NCBI GenBank assembly: GCA_965603075.1
Contig: CBFDBO010000001.1
Location: forward strand, 303,463-367,462
DNA from: JABJOR01 sp965603075
GTDB lineage: Bacteria; Pseudomonadota; Alphaproteobacteria; Rhodospirillales; Casp-alpha2
Direction of reading: 5' to 3'
DNA length: 64,000 nt
Made by a program: the position numbers and the translations under genes
The notes under the pieces: model-generated
Seen by the model: the letters and a program-made list of their open reading frames with translations, nothing else
Told to the model about the DNA's origin: nothing
The model's database searches: none
Part shown: positions 18,805 through 28,950 of the stretch, in pieces
How positions within the stretch are numbered: the stretch's first letter is position 1
Layout: each line of letters starts with the position of its first letter

Positions 18805-21267
18805 TTAGTATAACCCACCCGTGCCTGTAGAGGGAACCCCGCCTCCTGAACGTTGGGAATCACCACTAAATCCTGGGGTAAAACCTTCGCCCGCAAGCAA
18901 GTTTGATTCTCTTGTGGGAACCGTACCGGGCTTAAAGGCTTCAAGGATTATGTTTTTATCCCCTGCTCTTGCGGGTGCGCCCGTTGAGCCATTGATACGA
19001 ACCAGTCGTATGTCGGGTGGAATACGAAACGGAATGCCGGGTACATCTTCCAAAGCTTGTTCCATGAAATCTTTAAAGATGGGGGCAGCAACCGATGATC
19101 CCGTTTCCCTGAACCCAAGCCCACGGGGTTTATCAAACCCCACATAAACCCCAACGGCAAGATCAGGGGAAAACCCGACAAACCATGTATCCACCTGATT
19201 ATTGGTGGTCCCCGTTTTACCCGCAAGGGGTTTACCTAACGCGCGGATACGTCGCCCTGTGCCACGTTGAACGACGCCTTCTAACATGGATACAATTTGA
19301 TAGGCACTACCTGCATCTGCGATGACATCCCGATCGTCTGGAATTTGAGGAACATCCTGTCCCGTCCAAAAAGACGCATTACAGCTCGGGCACTCACGCA
19401 CGTCATGACGAAAAACAGTTAAACCATTTCGGTCTTGGATGCGGTCAATAAAGCTAGGATTAATCTTGTGACCACCGTTTACCAACATGGCATAACCCGT
19501 TGTAATATCCAACAAGCTGGTTTCACCAGCACCAAGGGCCATGGATAGCTGATCTGGTAAATTTTCGATAACACCCAATCGATTGGCATATTCCGCAATT
19601 TTATCCATGCCGACAGCTTGTGCCAATCGAACCGTCATAAGATTTCGTGACTTTTCAATACCCAACCGCATGGTACTGGGACCATAGAATTTTTTGGTAT
19701 AGTTCGCGGGTCGCCATTTGGGTAAGCCGGGCCCTTGATCAATCACAAAAGGGGCGTCCAATATTAAGGTCGCCGGGGTATAACCCGATTCAAGAGCGGC
19801 CAAGTAGACAAACGGCTTGAAAGCAGAACCGGGCTGGCGTTTAGCCTGAGTTGCACGATTGAAAACGCTACGTTCATAAGAATACCCCCCCGACATTGCC
19901 AATACCCGACCCGTATGGGGATCAAGGGCAATCAAACCACCATCCACCTCTGGAAGCTGGCTCAGCTTAAAGGTATTTTGCGGATAAGGGTCTGCAGGGT
20001 TGCCGTCCTTATCGCGTTGATGGGTAACGGCGAGAACGGCAACGATATCACCAACTTTAAGAACATCTTCTGGTTTCGTAACTTTAGGACCCCGTTTTTC
20101 GTCCTTTGCCCAAGCCCGCGCCCATTTCATTTCAGCCAGTGGTATGGTACCACTCTGCCCATCTGAAAATAAGATCTCAACGTTCAGTTCGTCCATATTG
20201 GTGACGACACTGGCTCGCCGGTCCAACATGCCTTTTGGCAATTGAAATGATTTAATGGCAGAAAGAAAATCTGCGCCTTTTTGTACTTCACCGAGGGGGG
20301 CATGCCATCCATGGCGCAAATCATACCGCTCCAACCCAATGCGCAGAACCCTATCGGCGATTCTTTGCAATTTGGGGTCCAAGGAGGAACGCACAGATAA
20401 CCCCCCTTCATATAACTTTGTCTCACCATAAAGAGACATAAGTTCGCGACGGACTTCTTCTGTAAAGTAATCAGCAGAAATAAACTCTGTCTCGCGCCGT
20501 TCACGGGCAATTAATGGTTCATTCATCGCATCAGATGCTTGCTGATCGGAGATAAACCCTTCATCGCGCATTCGTCCAATGGCCCAATTTCTTCGGGTCA
20601 GGGCCGCATCATGTTTGGTCCGAGGATTATAATTATTTGGTGCTTTGGGTAAGGCCGCCAAAAAAGCAGCCTCAGCAATCGACAACTCATTGAGGGATTT
20701 ATCAAAATAGTTAAGTGCCGCCGCCGCTACACCATAAGACTGGAATCCCAGATAAATCTCATTAAGGTACAGCTCCAGAATACGCTCTTTGCTTAAAACC
20801 CGTTCAATTCGTAAGGCCAAAATGGCTTCTTTGACTTTACGCTCCCAAGAGACTTCATTGGTAAGTAAGAAGTTCTTGGCAATTTGTTGGGTGATCGTGG
20901 ACGCGCCGACCAACCGACGATTGGCCCCAATATTTTTTATGTTAATGAGAATAGCCCGTGCCACACCGAGGAAATCAATACCGATATGATCAAAAAAATG
21001 CTGATCTTCAGCGGCTACAAATGCTTGAATAACTTTGGCTGGCATGGCCTTTACGGGCACAAACACTCTTTTTTCAATGGCGTATTCAGCCAACAACCGA
21101 CCATCACCTGCATGAATTCGTGTCATAACAGGGGGATCATAATCCCCGAGCTGATGATAATCCGGCAGCGAGCGTCCAAAATAATAAAATCCGTACAGAC
21201 CAGCCCCCGCCACACCAACTGCAACGAAAGCCAAAAGAACAGTGATGGTGAGGAAGAACCGAAACAT
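18805..21267 (-). CDS. mrcA: Bifunctional penicillin-binding protein 1A
   Basis: Class A PBP that polymerises glycan strands and cross-links peptides in the periplasm. Of 820 residues, 1-30 form a signal anchor. The GT51 glycosyltransferase shows Glu87 in AAEDQHFF, GASTITQQIAKN (121-132) and RKVKEAILALRIE. An OB-like insert lies in the middle. The transpeptidase has SAFK (S481, K484), SRN (540-542) and KTGTTN (684-689). All catalytic motifs are present. It is 89 bases downstream of the amidase gene on the same strand, so the two may be co-transcribed. Confidence 0.96.
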   Translation of the reverse strand: MFRFFLTITVLLAFVAVGVAGAGLYGFYYFGRSLPDYHQLGDYDPPVMTRIHAGDGRLLAEYAIEKRVFVPVKAMPAKVIQAFVAAEDQHFFDHIGIDFLGVARAILINIKNIGANRRLVGASTITQQIAKNFLLTNEVSWERKVKEAILALRIERVLSKERILELYLNEIYLGFQSYGVAAAALNYFDKSLNELSIAEAAFLAALPKAPNNYNPRTKHDAALTRRNWAIGRMRDEGFISDQQASDAMNEPLIARERRETEFISADYFTEEVRRELMSLYGETKLYEGGLSVRSSLDPKLQRIADRVLRIGLERYDLRHGWHAPLGEVQKGADFLSAIKSFQLPKGMLDRRASVVTNMDELNVEILFSDGQSGTIPLAEMKWARAWAKDEKRGPKVTKPEDVLKVGDIVAVLAVTHQRDKDGNPADPYPQNTFKLSQLPEVDGGLIALDPHTGRVLAMSGGYSYERSVFNRATQAKRQPGSAFKPFVYLAALESGYTPATLILDAPFVIDQGPGLPKWRPANYTKKFYGPSTMRLGIEKSRNLMTVRLAQAVGMDKIAEYANRLGVIENLPDQLSMALGAGETSLLDITTGYAMLVNGGHKINPSFIDRIQDRNGLTVFRHDVRECPSCNASFWTGQDVPQIPDDRDVIADAGSAYQIVSMLEGVVQRGTGRRIRALGKPLAGKTGTTNNQVDTWFVGFSPDLAVGVYVGFDKPRGLGFRETGSSVAAPIFKDFMEQALEDVPGIPFRIPPDIRLVRINGSTGAPARAGDKNIILEAFKPGTVPTRESNLLAGEGFTPGFSGDSQRSGGGVPSTGTGGLY

Positions 21268-21309
21268 TATGGGTACAATTTGCTTACTATTTTAAGGGGC
21301 ACCAAACAG

Positions 21310-21329
21310 ACAATCTGCATTTAGATTGT
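21310..21329. repeat. Hairpin between the amidase gene and mrcA
   Basis: ACAATCT, six bases, AGATTGT: a perfect 7-base stem in the 89-base gap. On the transcribed (minus) strand no U-run follows, so it is more likely an mRNA processing or stability element than a terminator, if it is functional at all. Confidence 0.35.
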
Positions 21330-21356
21330 GTCAATATGCAGGCACGATTGGAAGTT

Positions 21357-22697
21357 CTAATTACTATTGGCTTGCTGCGTTTGAGCAAAGTAATAGTCGA
21401 TAGCCCTGAGGATTGCCATAGAAACCTTTTTGCGGAATGCTTTAGAACGTAAGTTTTTCTCATCCGTAATATTGGACAAGAACCCCAATTCAACCAGTAC
21501 AGAAGGAACATCAGGAGCTTTTAAAACGGCGAACCCAGCAAATCGATGAGCATTTGAAAGCACTTTGGTAACGGGTTTCATTTTACCAACGAGCATTTTT
21601 GCAAACTTAGCAGACTCATTCATCGATTCGTTTTGTGCCAGATCTATTAAGATATCAGTGATTTCCTGTGTTTCACCGCTCAGATCCATTCCCCCGATCA
21701 AATCAGCCTTGTTTTCCTTTTTTGCCAACAAAGCGGCTTCTTTATCTGAAGCTTGATTAGAAAGTGTATAGACCGACGCGCCGTGAACACTACGGTCTTT
21801 GATGGAATCCGCATGGATCGAAATAAAGAGATCCGCGCCGGCTTTGCGCGATATGGCGACCCTGTCACGAAGCCTGATAAAAACATCTCGATCCCTGGTT
21901 AAGACAACTTTGTAGCGTCCAGTGGCTTCTAGTGTATCTCGGATCGATCGTGCCGCCGCGATTGTTATGTGTTTTTCATAGGCGCCAGAACGACCAATGG
22001 TCCCCGGATCAGCACCACCATGTCCCGCATCGATAACAATTACTTTTTTCACAAATTGTTGTAAATTCGGTTTAATGGGAGCCACAACAAGCGCATTTTT
22101 CACATTATTTGTTACATTATTAGGTACATTATCTGGCACAGGAGCTTGTGGTATAGTAGCGACGGCCGAAGGTATGGCTATCGTCGGCTGTTCCACCATG
22201 GCAAATCCACCACCATTTGCCGTAACAGTAATCAAATTTTTAATCGAGGCTGTAAAATAAGCTTCTGATACGGCAATCATGTCTAGCACGAATCGATCTG
22301 GCGCACCGCCCGAGGCTGGTAAGAAAAAGGCAGACTTTATGGCTGATGGACCGGTTGTTTCAACAACGACGCGGGATTGGCCGGGTTGATAAAGTCCATA
22401 GCGCATGGTTTTAAAAATACCGACTTGTGAAGGCAAGGGCTGTTGCGGTAACCGCCAACCGACTTCTGGCATATCAAAAACGACCCGGAATGGATCTTTT
22501 AGCGTAAAAATACGGATAGGAACGGGATTGCTAAGATCAACAACAAACCTTGTTTTGTCGGAATGGTGCCCGACTCGGATATCTGTTACGACGGTATCCG
22601 CTGCAGAACTGGTCTGTGGAAGGGCTAAACAGACTGATAGAGCAACGATTCCCCCCATTATCAGTACTTTTAGTTTTGAGAGTAATCCTGCTTTCAC
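21357..22697 (-). CDS. amiC: N-acetylmuramoyl-L-alanine amidase with AMIN domain (AmiC-like)
   Basis: Secreted Zn amidase that cleaves the MurNAc-L-Ala bond during septum splitting. From the GTG at 22697 it is 446 residues; a TTG at 22715 would add six. A signal peptide (about 1-32, ending TSSAADT) precedes an AMIN domain (about 35-140, with VRFVVDLSNPVPI-type strands). A linker rich in Pro/Val/Asn follows, then the Amidase_3 domain (about 222-440) with Zn ligands in VIDAGHGGADPG and SIHADSI and the catalytic Glu in LVELGFLSN. The neighbour mrcA also acts on peptidoglycan. Confidence 0.93.
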   Translation of the reverse strand: MKAGLLSKLKVLIMGGIVALSVCLALPQTSSAADTVVTDIRVGHHSDKTRFVVDLSNPVPIRIFTLKDPFRVVFDMPEVGWRLPQQPLPSQVGIFKTMRYGLYQPGQSRVVVETTGPSAIKSAFFLPASGGAPDRFVLDMIAVSEAYFTASIKNLITVTANGGGFAMVEQPTIAIPSAVATIPQAPVPDNVPNNVTNNVKNALVVAPIKPNLQQFVKKVIVIDAGHGGADPGTIGRSGAYEKHITIAAARSIRDTLEATGRYKVVLTRDRDVFIRLRDRVAISRKAGADLFISIHADSIKDRSVHGASVYTLSNQASDKEAALLAKKENKADLIGGMDLSGETQEITDILIDLAQNESMNESAKFAKMLVGKMKPVTKVLSNAHRFAGFAVLKAPDVPSVLVELGFLSNITDEKNLRSKAFRKKVSMAILRAIDYYFAQTQQANSN

Positions 22698-23402
22698 AAT
22701 GCCATAACCTATCAAAAACCGTTCAAAAATCGTTCAAAATTGCTTTAATCTATCCTAAACGATCATAAACAGTGGGAATATCAGAAACTCAACTGTTTAA
22801 CAATATTAACAAGCGCTCCTAGGGGTATACCCTATACCCCACATCACTAGGGATGCTTTACAACTATTAGAAAATGCACCCTAGACGCTTAATAAAATGA
22901 CAAAATTTCATGTTATTTTTAAATATAATTCAATCTATTTAAATAACGGCATTGTAGAACCCTATCAGTAAGGTTATATTAGGTAGCTAGCGTTGTGATA
23001 TACTTGCCCATAAATGCTTAAATAAGCTGGACTAGGTCCATAAAGCTGAACAAGCGAATGGCATATTAAAAACTCATACGCTCTCATACAAATTTCGATG
23101 ATCGTGTCTCATTGACAGGATTGTCACTACCTGTGTCTCGAACAACAACCTTTTTGGATGGTAACAAAAATTCCAAAAGGTCAAAAAGAGACAAATAGAA
23201 GGTTTTTTACGCATGCCGGTTGAACTACTGCGCGAACAGATAACTGCTCCATCAGCGATTAAGTTGATGGAAACCAAAGCAGCTGCGCGCACCTCTGGCA
23301 TCTCATTTATATCATCCCCAGACAACAAATTGTTATCTATAGGGGGCTTGTGCCCAATTTATAGAACAAAACCGTCCGGGGATAACCGGAGTTCTAATTT
23401 TT
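22698..23402 (+). other. Long intergenic region holding the rne 5' leader
   Basis: About 700 bases between the divergent amidase and rne genes with no protein gene I can support. The right part should be the rne leader. Near the start codon are stem-loops: CCATCA with TGATGG (about 23251-23272), GGGC-TTGT-GCCC (23344-23355) and AGAAC pairing with GTTCT around a CCGG/CCGG core (23363-23395), ending 7 bases before the ATG. E. coli rne mRNA has a long structured leader that mediates autoregulation; a similar role is inferred. The left part is AT-rich with no strong promoter. Confidence 0.5.
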
Positions 23403-25793
23403 ATGCCAACAAAGAAAATGTTAATCGACACAACACACGCGGAAGAAACGCGCGTTGTGATCGTCTCAGGAAACAAACTTGAAGATTTTGATGTAGAGGT
23501 TGAATCTAAACGTCAGTTAAAAAGCAATATCTATCTAGCCAAAGTAACGCGGGTTGAACCGTCGCTACAGGCTGCTTTCGTCGATTTTGGCGGAAACAGG
23601 CATGGCTTCCTAGCTTTTAACGAAATTCATCCAGACTATTACCAAATTCCTGTCGCTGACCGTGAAGCGCTAAACGCGGAAGACCGTCAATCTGTCAGTG
23701 ATGACGATGATACGGAAACCACAGAAACTGAGGGTGAAGAGTCCGCTATCGATGATATCGGTGGTGATGATTCTGATGAAGTAGAGATTCGTCGCCCGAA
23801 AGCCCCACGACGAAACTATAAAATCCAAGAAGTCATCAAACGCAACCAAATCTTGCTTATTCAAGTGGTCAAAGAAGAACGCGGCAATAAAGGGGCAGCC
23901 CTTACGACGTATATCTCCTTGCCGGGTCGATACTGTGTTTTGATGCCAAATACGGCACGTGGTGGCGGCATTTCCCGTAAAATTGCTAATGTTGCGGACC
24001 GTCGTCATCTAAAGACGATTCTCGCGGATCTAGAAATCCCTGATGGTGTCGCCGTTATCGTGCGCACAGCAGGTTCCAAACGTACCAAAGCCGAAATCAA
24101 ACGAGATTACGACTATTTAATGCGGTTATGGAATCAAGTCCGAGAAACCACCCTTGAATCCATTGCCCCGGCACTGGTTTACGAAGAAGGCAATCTTATC
24201 AAACGCGCCATTCGTGACCTTTACACCAAAGATATTGAAGAAGTCATCATCGAAGGTAATGAGGGTTATCGTACAGCCAAAGATTTCATGAAGCTGTTGA
24301 TCCCCAGTCATGCCAAGCGGGTACAACCCTATAAAGAAACCTCGATCCCTTTGTTCCATCGTTACCAGATCGAAGGTCAGCTAGATGCCATGCATGACCC
24401 GGTCGTCTCCTTACGGTCCGGTGGTTACATTGTTATCAATCAAACCGAGGCGTTGGTTGCTGTTGATGTGAACTCTGGTAAATCGACCAAAGAACGCAAC
24501 ATCGAAGAAACAGCAGTTCAAACCAACCTTGAAGCGGCTGATGAAATTGCGCGTCAATTACGTCTACGTGATATGGCCGGTTTGGTGGTGGTCGATTTCA
24601 TCGACATGGAAGTCAACCGCAACCAACACAGAGTTGAACGCCAAATCAAGGACGCAATGCGCATTGATCGTGCCCGTATCCAGATGGGCCGTATCTCGCA
24701 CTTTGGTTTGCTTGAGATGTCTCGTCAACGACTGCGTCCTAGTTTAGCAGAATCCAGCACAGAACCTTGTCCACATTGTCAGGGCACGGGGGCTAAGCGC
24801 TCTACGGAATCAGCGGCTCTTACAGTTATCCGGGCTATCGAAGAAGAAGGGATGCATGCCAGAGCTTCTGCCATCACGGTTCATGTTTGTACGGCTGTGG
24901 CGCTCTATATCCTCAATCAGAAACGTAAAGCCCTTGAAATGATCGAAGCGCGTTACGAATTCGAGGTTCTTTTTGCAAATGATGATTCTTTAATTGCGCC
25001 AAATCATCGTATCGAACGGACAGTTTTAAAACACGGTGCACAGCCTCTGACCGAAAATCGCTTTGTATCTGATGAAACGAATGATGGTGAAGAACAGCCG
25101 CGTAAAAAACGCCGTCGCCGTTCCAGAAAACGCAATCGTGATAATCAGGATAATACAGAAAACACAGAAAATTCCGATACGAGCGTTGCACCCGAAAGCG
25201 ATGATAATCAAGAACAAAAAGAAACTGTAAGCTCACCAGAACGCACCGAAGATGCCGATGGGGAAGAAGGCGCACAGAAAAAACGCCGTCGGGGTCGTCG
25301 GGGTGGTCGTCGTCGTGGAAAACGTCCTGAAAATAGTGAGACAACAGAAACCAATGCAACGACAGAGGGCGAGGCAACATCTGTAGCTACTGAAGTATCA
25401 GACGAGAATATTACGCAAACCGCTGTTAATGATGACAGTGCTGATGCGCTCAAGTCTGAAGATACAACAGATACTAAACCTTCTGAAAAGAAAGTACGTT
25501 CCCCGCGTCGCCGTACTCGAACACGAGCGCCAAAGGAGAACAAAGAAAATAATAATTCAGAGGCAACAACAGATACAAAACCAGCGCCCATCACTGAAAG
25601 CACGCCGGTTCCTGTTGAAGCAACACCGTCTCCAACACCGGCACCTACACCCGTAGCTGCAGAGACTAAAAAAGCCGCTGAAATTGATCCAGCCGCGGCT
25701 AAAACAACAGTTGTTGTTGTTGGTAATGACGCACCAGAAAAAGAAGCTGAACCTAAGCCAACCAAACGTGGTTGGTGGCGTCGATCTTCATGA
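23403..25793 (+). CDS. rne: Ribonuclease E
   Basis: Essential endoribonuclease for mRNA decay and rRNA processing and scaffold of the degradosome. The 796 residues comprise an S1 domain starting near residue 37 and interrupted by an acidic insert (about 95-125), the DNase I-like catalytic core with VDVNSGK and VDFIDM (catalytic Asp residues), and the Zn-link CPHCQGTG that joins protomers. The C-terminal third is disordered with three Arg-rich blocks (KKRRRRSRKR, KKRRRGRRGGRRRGKR, RSPRRRTRTR) between acidic Thr/Glu/Asn stretches, likely RNA-binding. It ends in KRGWWRRSS; in Caulobacter a C-terminal GWW motif recruits PNPase, which I infer here. Confidence 0.96.
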   Translation: MPTKKMLIDTTHAEETRVVIVSGNKLEDFDVEVESKRQLKSNIYLAKVTRVEPSLQAAFVDFGGNRHGFLAFNEIHPDYYQIPVADREALNAEDRQSVSDDDDTETTETEGEESAIDDIGGDDSDEVEIRRPKAPRRNYKIQEVIKRNQILLIQVVKEERGNKGAALTTYISLPGRYCVLMPNTARGGGISRKIANVADRRHLKTILADLEIPDGVAVIVRTAGSKRTKAEIKRDYDYLMRLWNQVRETTLESIAPALVYEEGNLIKRAIRDLYTKDIEEVIIEGNEGYRTAKDFMKLLIPSHAKRVQPYKETSIPLFHRYQIEGQLDAMHDPVVSLRSGGYIVINQTEALVAVDVNSGKSTKERNIEETAVQTNLEAADEIARQLRLRDMAGLVVVDFIDMEVNRNQHRVERQIKDAMRIDRARIQMGRISHFGLLEMSRQRLRPSLAESSTEPCPHCQGTGAKRSTESAALTVIRAIEEEGMHARASAITVHVCTAVALYILNQKRKALEMIEARYEFEVLFANDDSLIAPNHRIERTVLKHGAQPLTENRFVSDETNDGEEQPRKKRRRRSRKRNRDNQDNTENTENSDTSVAPESDDNQEQKETVSSPERTEDADGEEGAQKKRRRGRRGGRRRGKRPENSETTETNATTEGEATSVATEVSDENITQTAVNDDSADALKSEDTTDTKPSEKKVRSPRRRTRTRAPKENKENNNSEATTDTKPAPITESTPVPVEATPSPTPAPTPVAAETKKAAEIDPAAAKTTVVVVGNDAPEKEAEPKPTKRGWWRRSS

Positions 25794-25854
25794 TCGCAAA
25801 TAATTAGGTCTTCATGATCGCACATAAATAGATCTTCTTGATCACAAATGAAAA
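25783..25854 (+). repeat. Three tandem 24-base imperfect repeats at the rne stop codon
   Basis: Units start at 25783, 25807 and 25831, each exactly 24 bases, of the form GATCTTCATGATCGCAAATA plus four bases. The first unit encodes the last codons and the TGA of rne; the other two lie in the 3' untranslated region. Each unit contains two GATC-like tetramers nine bases apart, and a fourth partial unit (GATCGTG) follows. It looks like local tandem duplication of the gene end. Confidence 0.8.
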
Positions 25855-25889
25855 GATCGTGCAGATTGATACTAATTTAATTAGATTAA

Positions 25890-25925
25890 AAAAAACGGCG
25901 GGATTTTATCCCGTCGTTTTTTTTA
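25890..25925 (+). terminator. Rho-independent terminator of rne
   Basis: AACGGCGGGA (25894-25903), loop TTTTA, TCCCGTCGTT (25909-25918), then a run of T on the plus strand. One G-T wobble in a 10-base stem. A-rich sequence upstream may make it act in both directions, but no minus-strand gene ends here. Confidence 0.9.
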
Positions 25926-26086
25926 TTTAAGCGAAAAGAAAGCATCGTTCGTCGTCATTCAAATAAACATCGCATTCTTATCAATGGACATTTCCTGACC
26001 TCATAACAGCAAGAAGATGTGATAAAGTTTATAGATCAAAAAAGCATCTAACCTGAGTTAAAATTGCTCACATAGTAATCAAAGGA

Positions 26087-27238
26087 TTACACGCTTCGCC
26101 ATTCAATCAATCTTTTGACGGCGACGCTCATGTCTTCTGTGCTGCCGGAGAAAGAGAACCGAACGAACAGGTGCCCTCGGATAGGATCGAAGTCAATGCC
26201 GGGGGTGGCGGCAACCCCCGTCTCATGCAGCATTTGTTTGCAAAATGCATCACTGTCATTACTGAATTTACGAATATCTGCGTAGATATAGAAACCACCC
26301 TCGGCAGAAGCTAAATTATCGAACCCTGCTTTCGGTAGCTCGCGTAATAACAACGCGCGGTTCTCAGTGTAGCGCACTACATTATCATCCAGTGCATTAT
26401 AATCATCGAAGGCTGCAACGGCGGCCAATTGAGATAACGTCGGGGGGGATATAAATAAATTTTGCGCTAAACATTCGATCGTCCGAACGAGATTTTCTGG
26501 TATCACCATCCACCCCAATCGCCAACCCGTCATAGAAAAATATTTTGAGAAGCTATTGATAATAATTGCATCATTTGTATATGAAAGCGCACTTGTTGCT
26601 TTTTGGTCATAGGTTATGCCGTGATAAATCTCGTCTGAGATCAATCTGATTTCTTGTGCATGACAATAATCCGTAAGATTTTTCAAACTTGCAGCATCTA
26701 ACATGGTTCCCGCCGGATTTGACGGGCTGGCTATAATCAAACCATCAATCTTACCATCCAGAGCTTTGAGATCATCGACAGTTGGCTGATAGTTGCTCTC
26801 AGGTTCCGCTAATATATCAACAACCTCTACCCCCAACGCTTGTAAAATATTTCGGTAGGCTGGATAGCCGGGGCTTGCCAGTGCTACACGATCACCACTT
26901 TCAAAGGTTGATAAAAAGGCCAAAATAAACCCACAAGACGAACCACTGGTCACCACAATATTATCCGCGTCAACGGATAAACCATAATATTCCATATAAT
27001 GTTTCGATATATTATGGCGTAGGCTTTGCAGACCTAAGGCAGTGGTATAACCAATTGCATCCGTCCGTAAAGCATCCTCAGCGGCCTTAATTACCCCTTC
27101 GGGTGCCCCCGTAGAGGGTTGTCCGATTTCCATATGCAAAACATTCTCGCCCATGGCTTCACGTTTGGCAGCCGCTCGCAAAACGTCCATGACAATAAAT
27201 GGTGGAACAGTGCCACGCTTGGCTATTTTGAGAGCCAT
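26087..27238 (-). CDS. Class I/II PLP-dependent aminotransferase, substrate unknown
   Basis: Cytosolic fold-type I aminotransferase of 383 residues. It has the cofactor marks IGQPSTGAP (38-46), YTTALGLQSLR (64-74), SPSNPAG (171-177), SDEIYHG (201-207, Asp202 and Tyr205), the PLP lysine K232 in NSFSKYFSMTGWRLGW, and the substrate carboxylate Arg in HLFVRFSFSG near 360. It is AspC-like but lacks features that would fix the substrate. It lies 20 bases downstream of the gamma-glutamyltransferase gene on the same strand, so the pair is probably one operon. Confidence 0.88.
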   Translation of the reverse strand: MALKIAKRGTVPPFIVMDVLRAAAKREAMGENVLHMEIGQPSTGAPEGVIKAAEDALRTDAIGYTTALGLQSLRHNISKHYMEYYGLSVDADNIVVTSGSSCGFILAFLSTFESGDRVALASPGYPAYRNILQALGVEVVDILAEPESNYQPTVDDLKALDGKIDGLIIASPSNPAGTMLDAASLKNLTDYCHAQEIRLISDEIYHGITYDQKATSALSYTNDAIIINSFSKYFSMTGWRLGWMVIPENLVRTIECLAQNLFISPPTLSQLAAVAAFDDYNALDDNVVRYTENRALLLRELPKAGFDNLASAEGGFYIYADIRKFSNDSDAFCKQMLHETGVAATPGIDFDPIRGHLFVRFSFSGSTEDMSVAVKRLIEWRSV

Positions 27239-27258
27239 TTTAAATCCAGCATTATTGA

Positions 27259-28950
27259 TTATTCAGACATAGCTGCAAGACCATTGCCACGCGGATCGGC
27301 AACAACTTCACAGCTTTCAGGATGTTCTGGCAGGTTAGCGCGACAATAGATCGCATTCACCAACCCTATGGACGGTGTAGAGGCAACATTGTGCCCTCGA
27401 TTTTTGAGGCCATCAACAACCCATTGTTCCATGCCGTCTTCATAAAAGGTGGTGTCGGGATACCCACCATGATGAACACGTTTAGCGGTCATTGCGGAAT
27501 ACAAACTCTCATTGCCCAAAATTGCCCGCGCGGCAACATTAATGAGTGCCGTTGGTGCTGCGGCTCCACCTGTTGCCGCCCCAGCCCAGAAAAATTTATT
27601 TGAGTTTTTGTTATCAATAATCATAGGGCCTGATGAAATGGGACCGCGACCATTGGCATTTGGTATGGTCGCTAAAACGATACCGGTTCCAGCGGCTATG
27701 CGCCCCGTACCAAACAAATTATTCATGGTGAAATTACAGGCAACAGCCCCCCCTTGATTATCGACCGCCACAAGGCTGGTACCGGAGGCATTCTCGTCCC
27801 GTTTAACAGGAAGAATCGAAAGGCCGGATGATGGTATATGTTTATCAATAGAGAACAGGTTTAAATCACGGTCCAGTCGAGTCATATTGGCAAGCTCAAT
27901 CGCCGACCAACGGGTTTCACCATAATCCAACATCCAACGAGCACGGTCCGCAAAACCAATTTGTGAAAGCTCGGCAAGTGTATGGGTGATTTCTAACGCG
28001 CCTTCAGCTTCCAAATACAAGTCTTTATCTACCAAACCGTATAGCATTGAGGCTTCGACAACACCTGCAGCTGCTGGGGGTAAGGGAAAATGTATGTGAT
28101 GGTCACCATAGGGCAGTTTAAGGGTATCTTCCCAATAAGGACGGTAACCGCGAAGGTCTGCCAACGACAAAGCCCCCCCTGCCCTTTCTACAGCGTCAAC
28201 CAGATGCGCTGCTGTTTGACCATTATAGAAATCCGCAGGGCCATTGGACGACATCTGAGATAATATTGTCGATAAATCAACCTGCTTTAAAACGCCGCCT
28301 TCATCAACCAGTGCGCCAGTTTGTTCATTAAAGAACACCTTCGAGAAAGCTGGATCAACGGCCAGAGCATCTTTAGCCACTAATAAATCTTTCGATAAAG
28401 CACGTGATACAGGCGTGCCAAATCGTGCCAGTGTTGCAGCGGGAGCAACCAAACTTTGCCACCGCAAATTGCCATATTTTGCATGAAGCGCGTATATACC
28501 ACGAGGGTTGCCAGGGATTGCGCTGGGGCGTGAAGCTGTACCGGGGATCGTTTGGGGTAAACGCGCTAAAAAATTGAGGGACTTAGCATCACCGCTCGCC
28601 GCATCACGTACCACACAAACACCACCGCCCCCTAGACTTGCCGCTGATGGCAGAGTAACTGATAAAGTAAAATACATGCCCACGATCGCGTCCGTTGCCG
28701 TACCACCCGCAGATAGGATTTCGCGGCCAACCAACGCGGCGCGTGGCTCATCTGATACAACACCGCCAAGAAAGCCTTCAACAGCACCAACAACACCAAT
28801 TTCAGGGGGGTCATCAAACATAGAACATGATATTAAGGACAGTGACATGGCAATGGTTAAAACAGATGTCAGGGCGAATTGACGTATTTGCTTATTGCCT
28901 TTACCTTTGGTCCATAACCGAAAGGCGTTTGTTATTTTGCTTAAATTCAT
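27259..28950 (-). CDS. Diverged gamma-glutamyltransferase-family lipoprotein
   Basis: Ntn-hydrolase family protein of 563 residues. The start of the chain looks like a lipoprotein signal (hydrophobic 25-41, lipobox LISC with Cys42). The autoprocessing/catalytic residue is probably Thr391 in GTSLVAVDNQGGAV, aligned with TTH-SVVD of classical GGTs. The following FGTGRIAAGTGIVL matches, but the usual LNNxMDDF and GSPGG motifs are absent (here ATIPN and AGAATGGAAAP). So the fold and nucleophile are kept while the substrate site differs; glutathione hydrolysis is not assured. Its 5' end overlaps the start region of the divergent M48 gene. Confidence 0.8.
   Translation of the reverse strand: MNLSKITNAFRLWTKGKGNKQIRQFALTSVLTIAMSLSLISCSMFDDPPEIGVVGAVEGFLGGVVSDEPRAALVGREILSAGGTATDAIVGMYFTLSVTLPSAASLGGGGVCVVRDAASGDAKSLNFLARLPQTIPGTASRPSAIPGNPRGIYALHAKYGNLRWQSLVAPAATLARFGTPVSRALSKDLLVAKDALAVDPAFSKVFFNEQTGALVDEGGVLKQVDLSTILSQMSSNGPADFYNGQTAAHLVDAVERAGGALSLADLRGYRPYWEDTLKLPYGDHHIHFPLPPAAAGVVEASMLYGLVDKDLYLEAEGALEITHTLAELSQIGFADRARWMLDYGETRWSAIELANMTRLDRDLNLFSIDKHIPSSGLSILPVKRDENASGTSLVAVDNQGGAVACNFTMNNLFGTGRIAAGTGIVLATIPNANGRGPISSGPMIIDNKNSNKFFWAGAATGGAAAPTALINVAARAILGNESLYSAMTAKRVHHGGYPDTTFYEDGMEQWVVDGLKNRGHNVASTPSIGLVNAIYCRANLPEHPESCEVVADPRGNGLAAMSE

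Noticed and set aside
25208..25825. Long open frame antisense to the 3' end of rne
   Set aside because: It mirrors the low-complexity Arg/Thr/Glu coding sequence of RNase E and gives a Ser/Val/Arg-rich product with no start signal.
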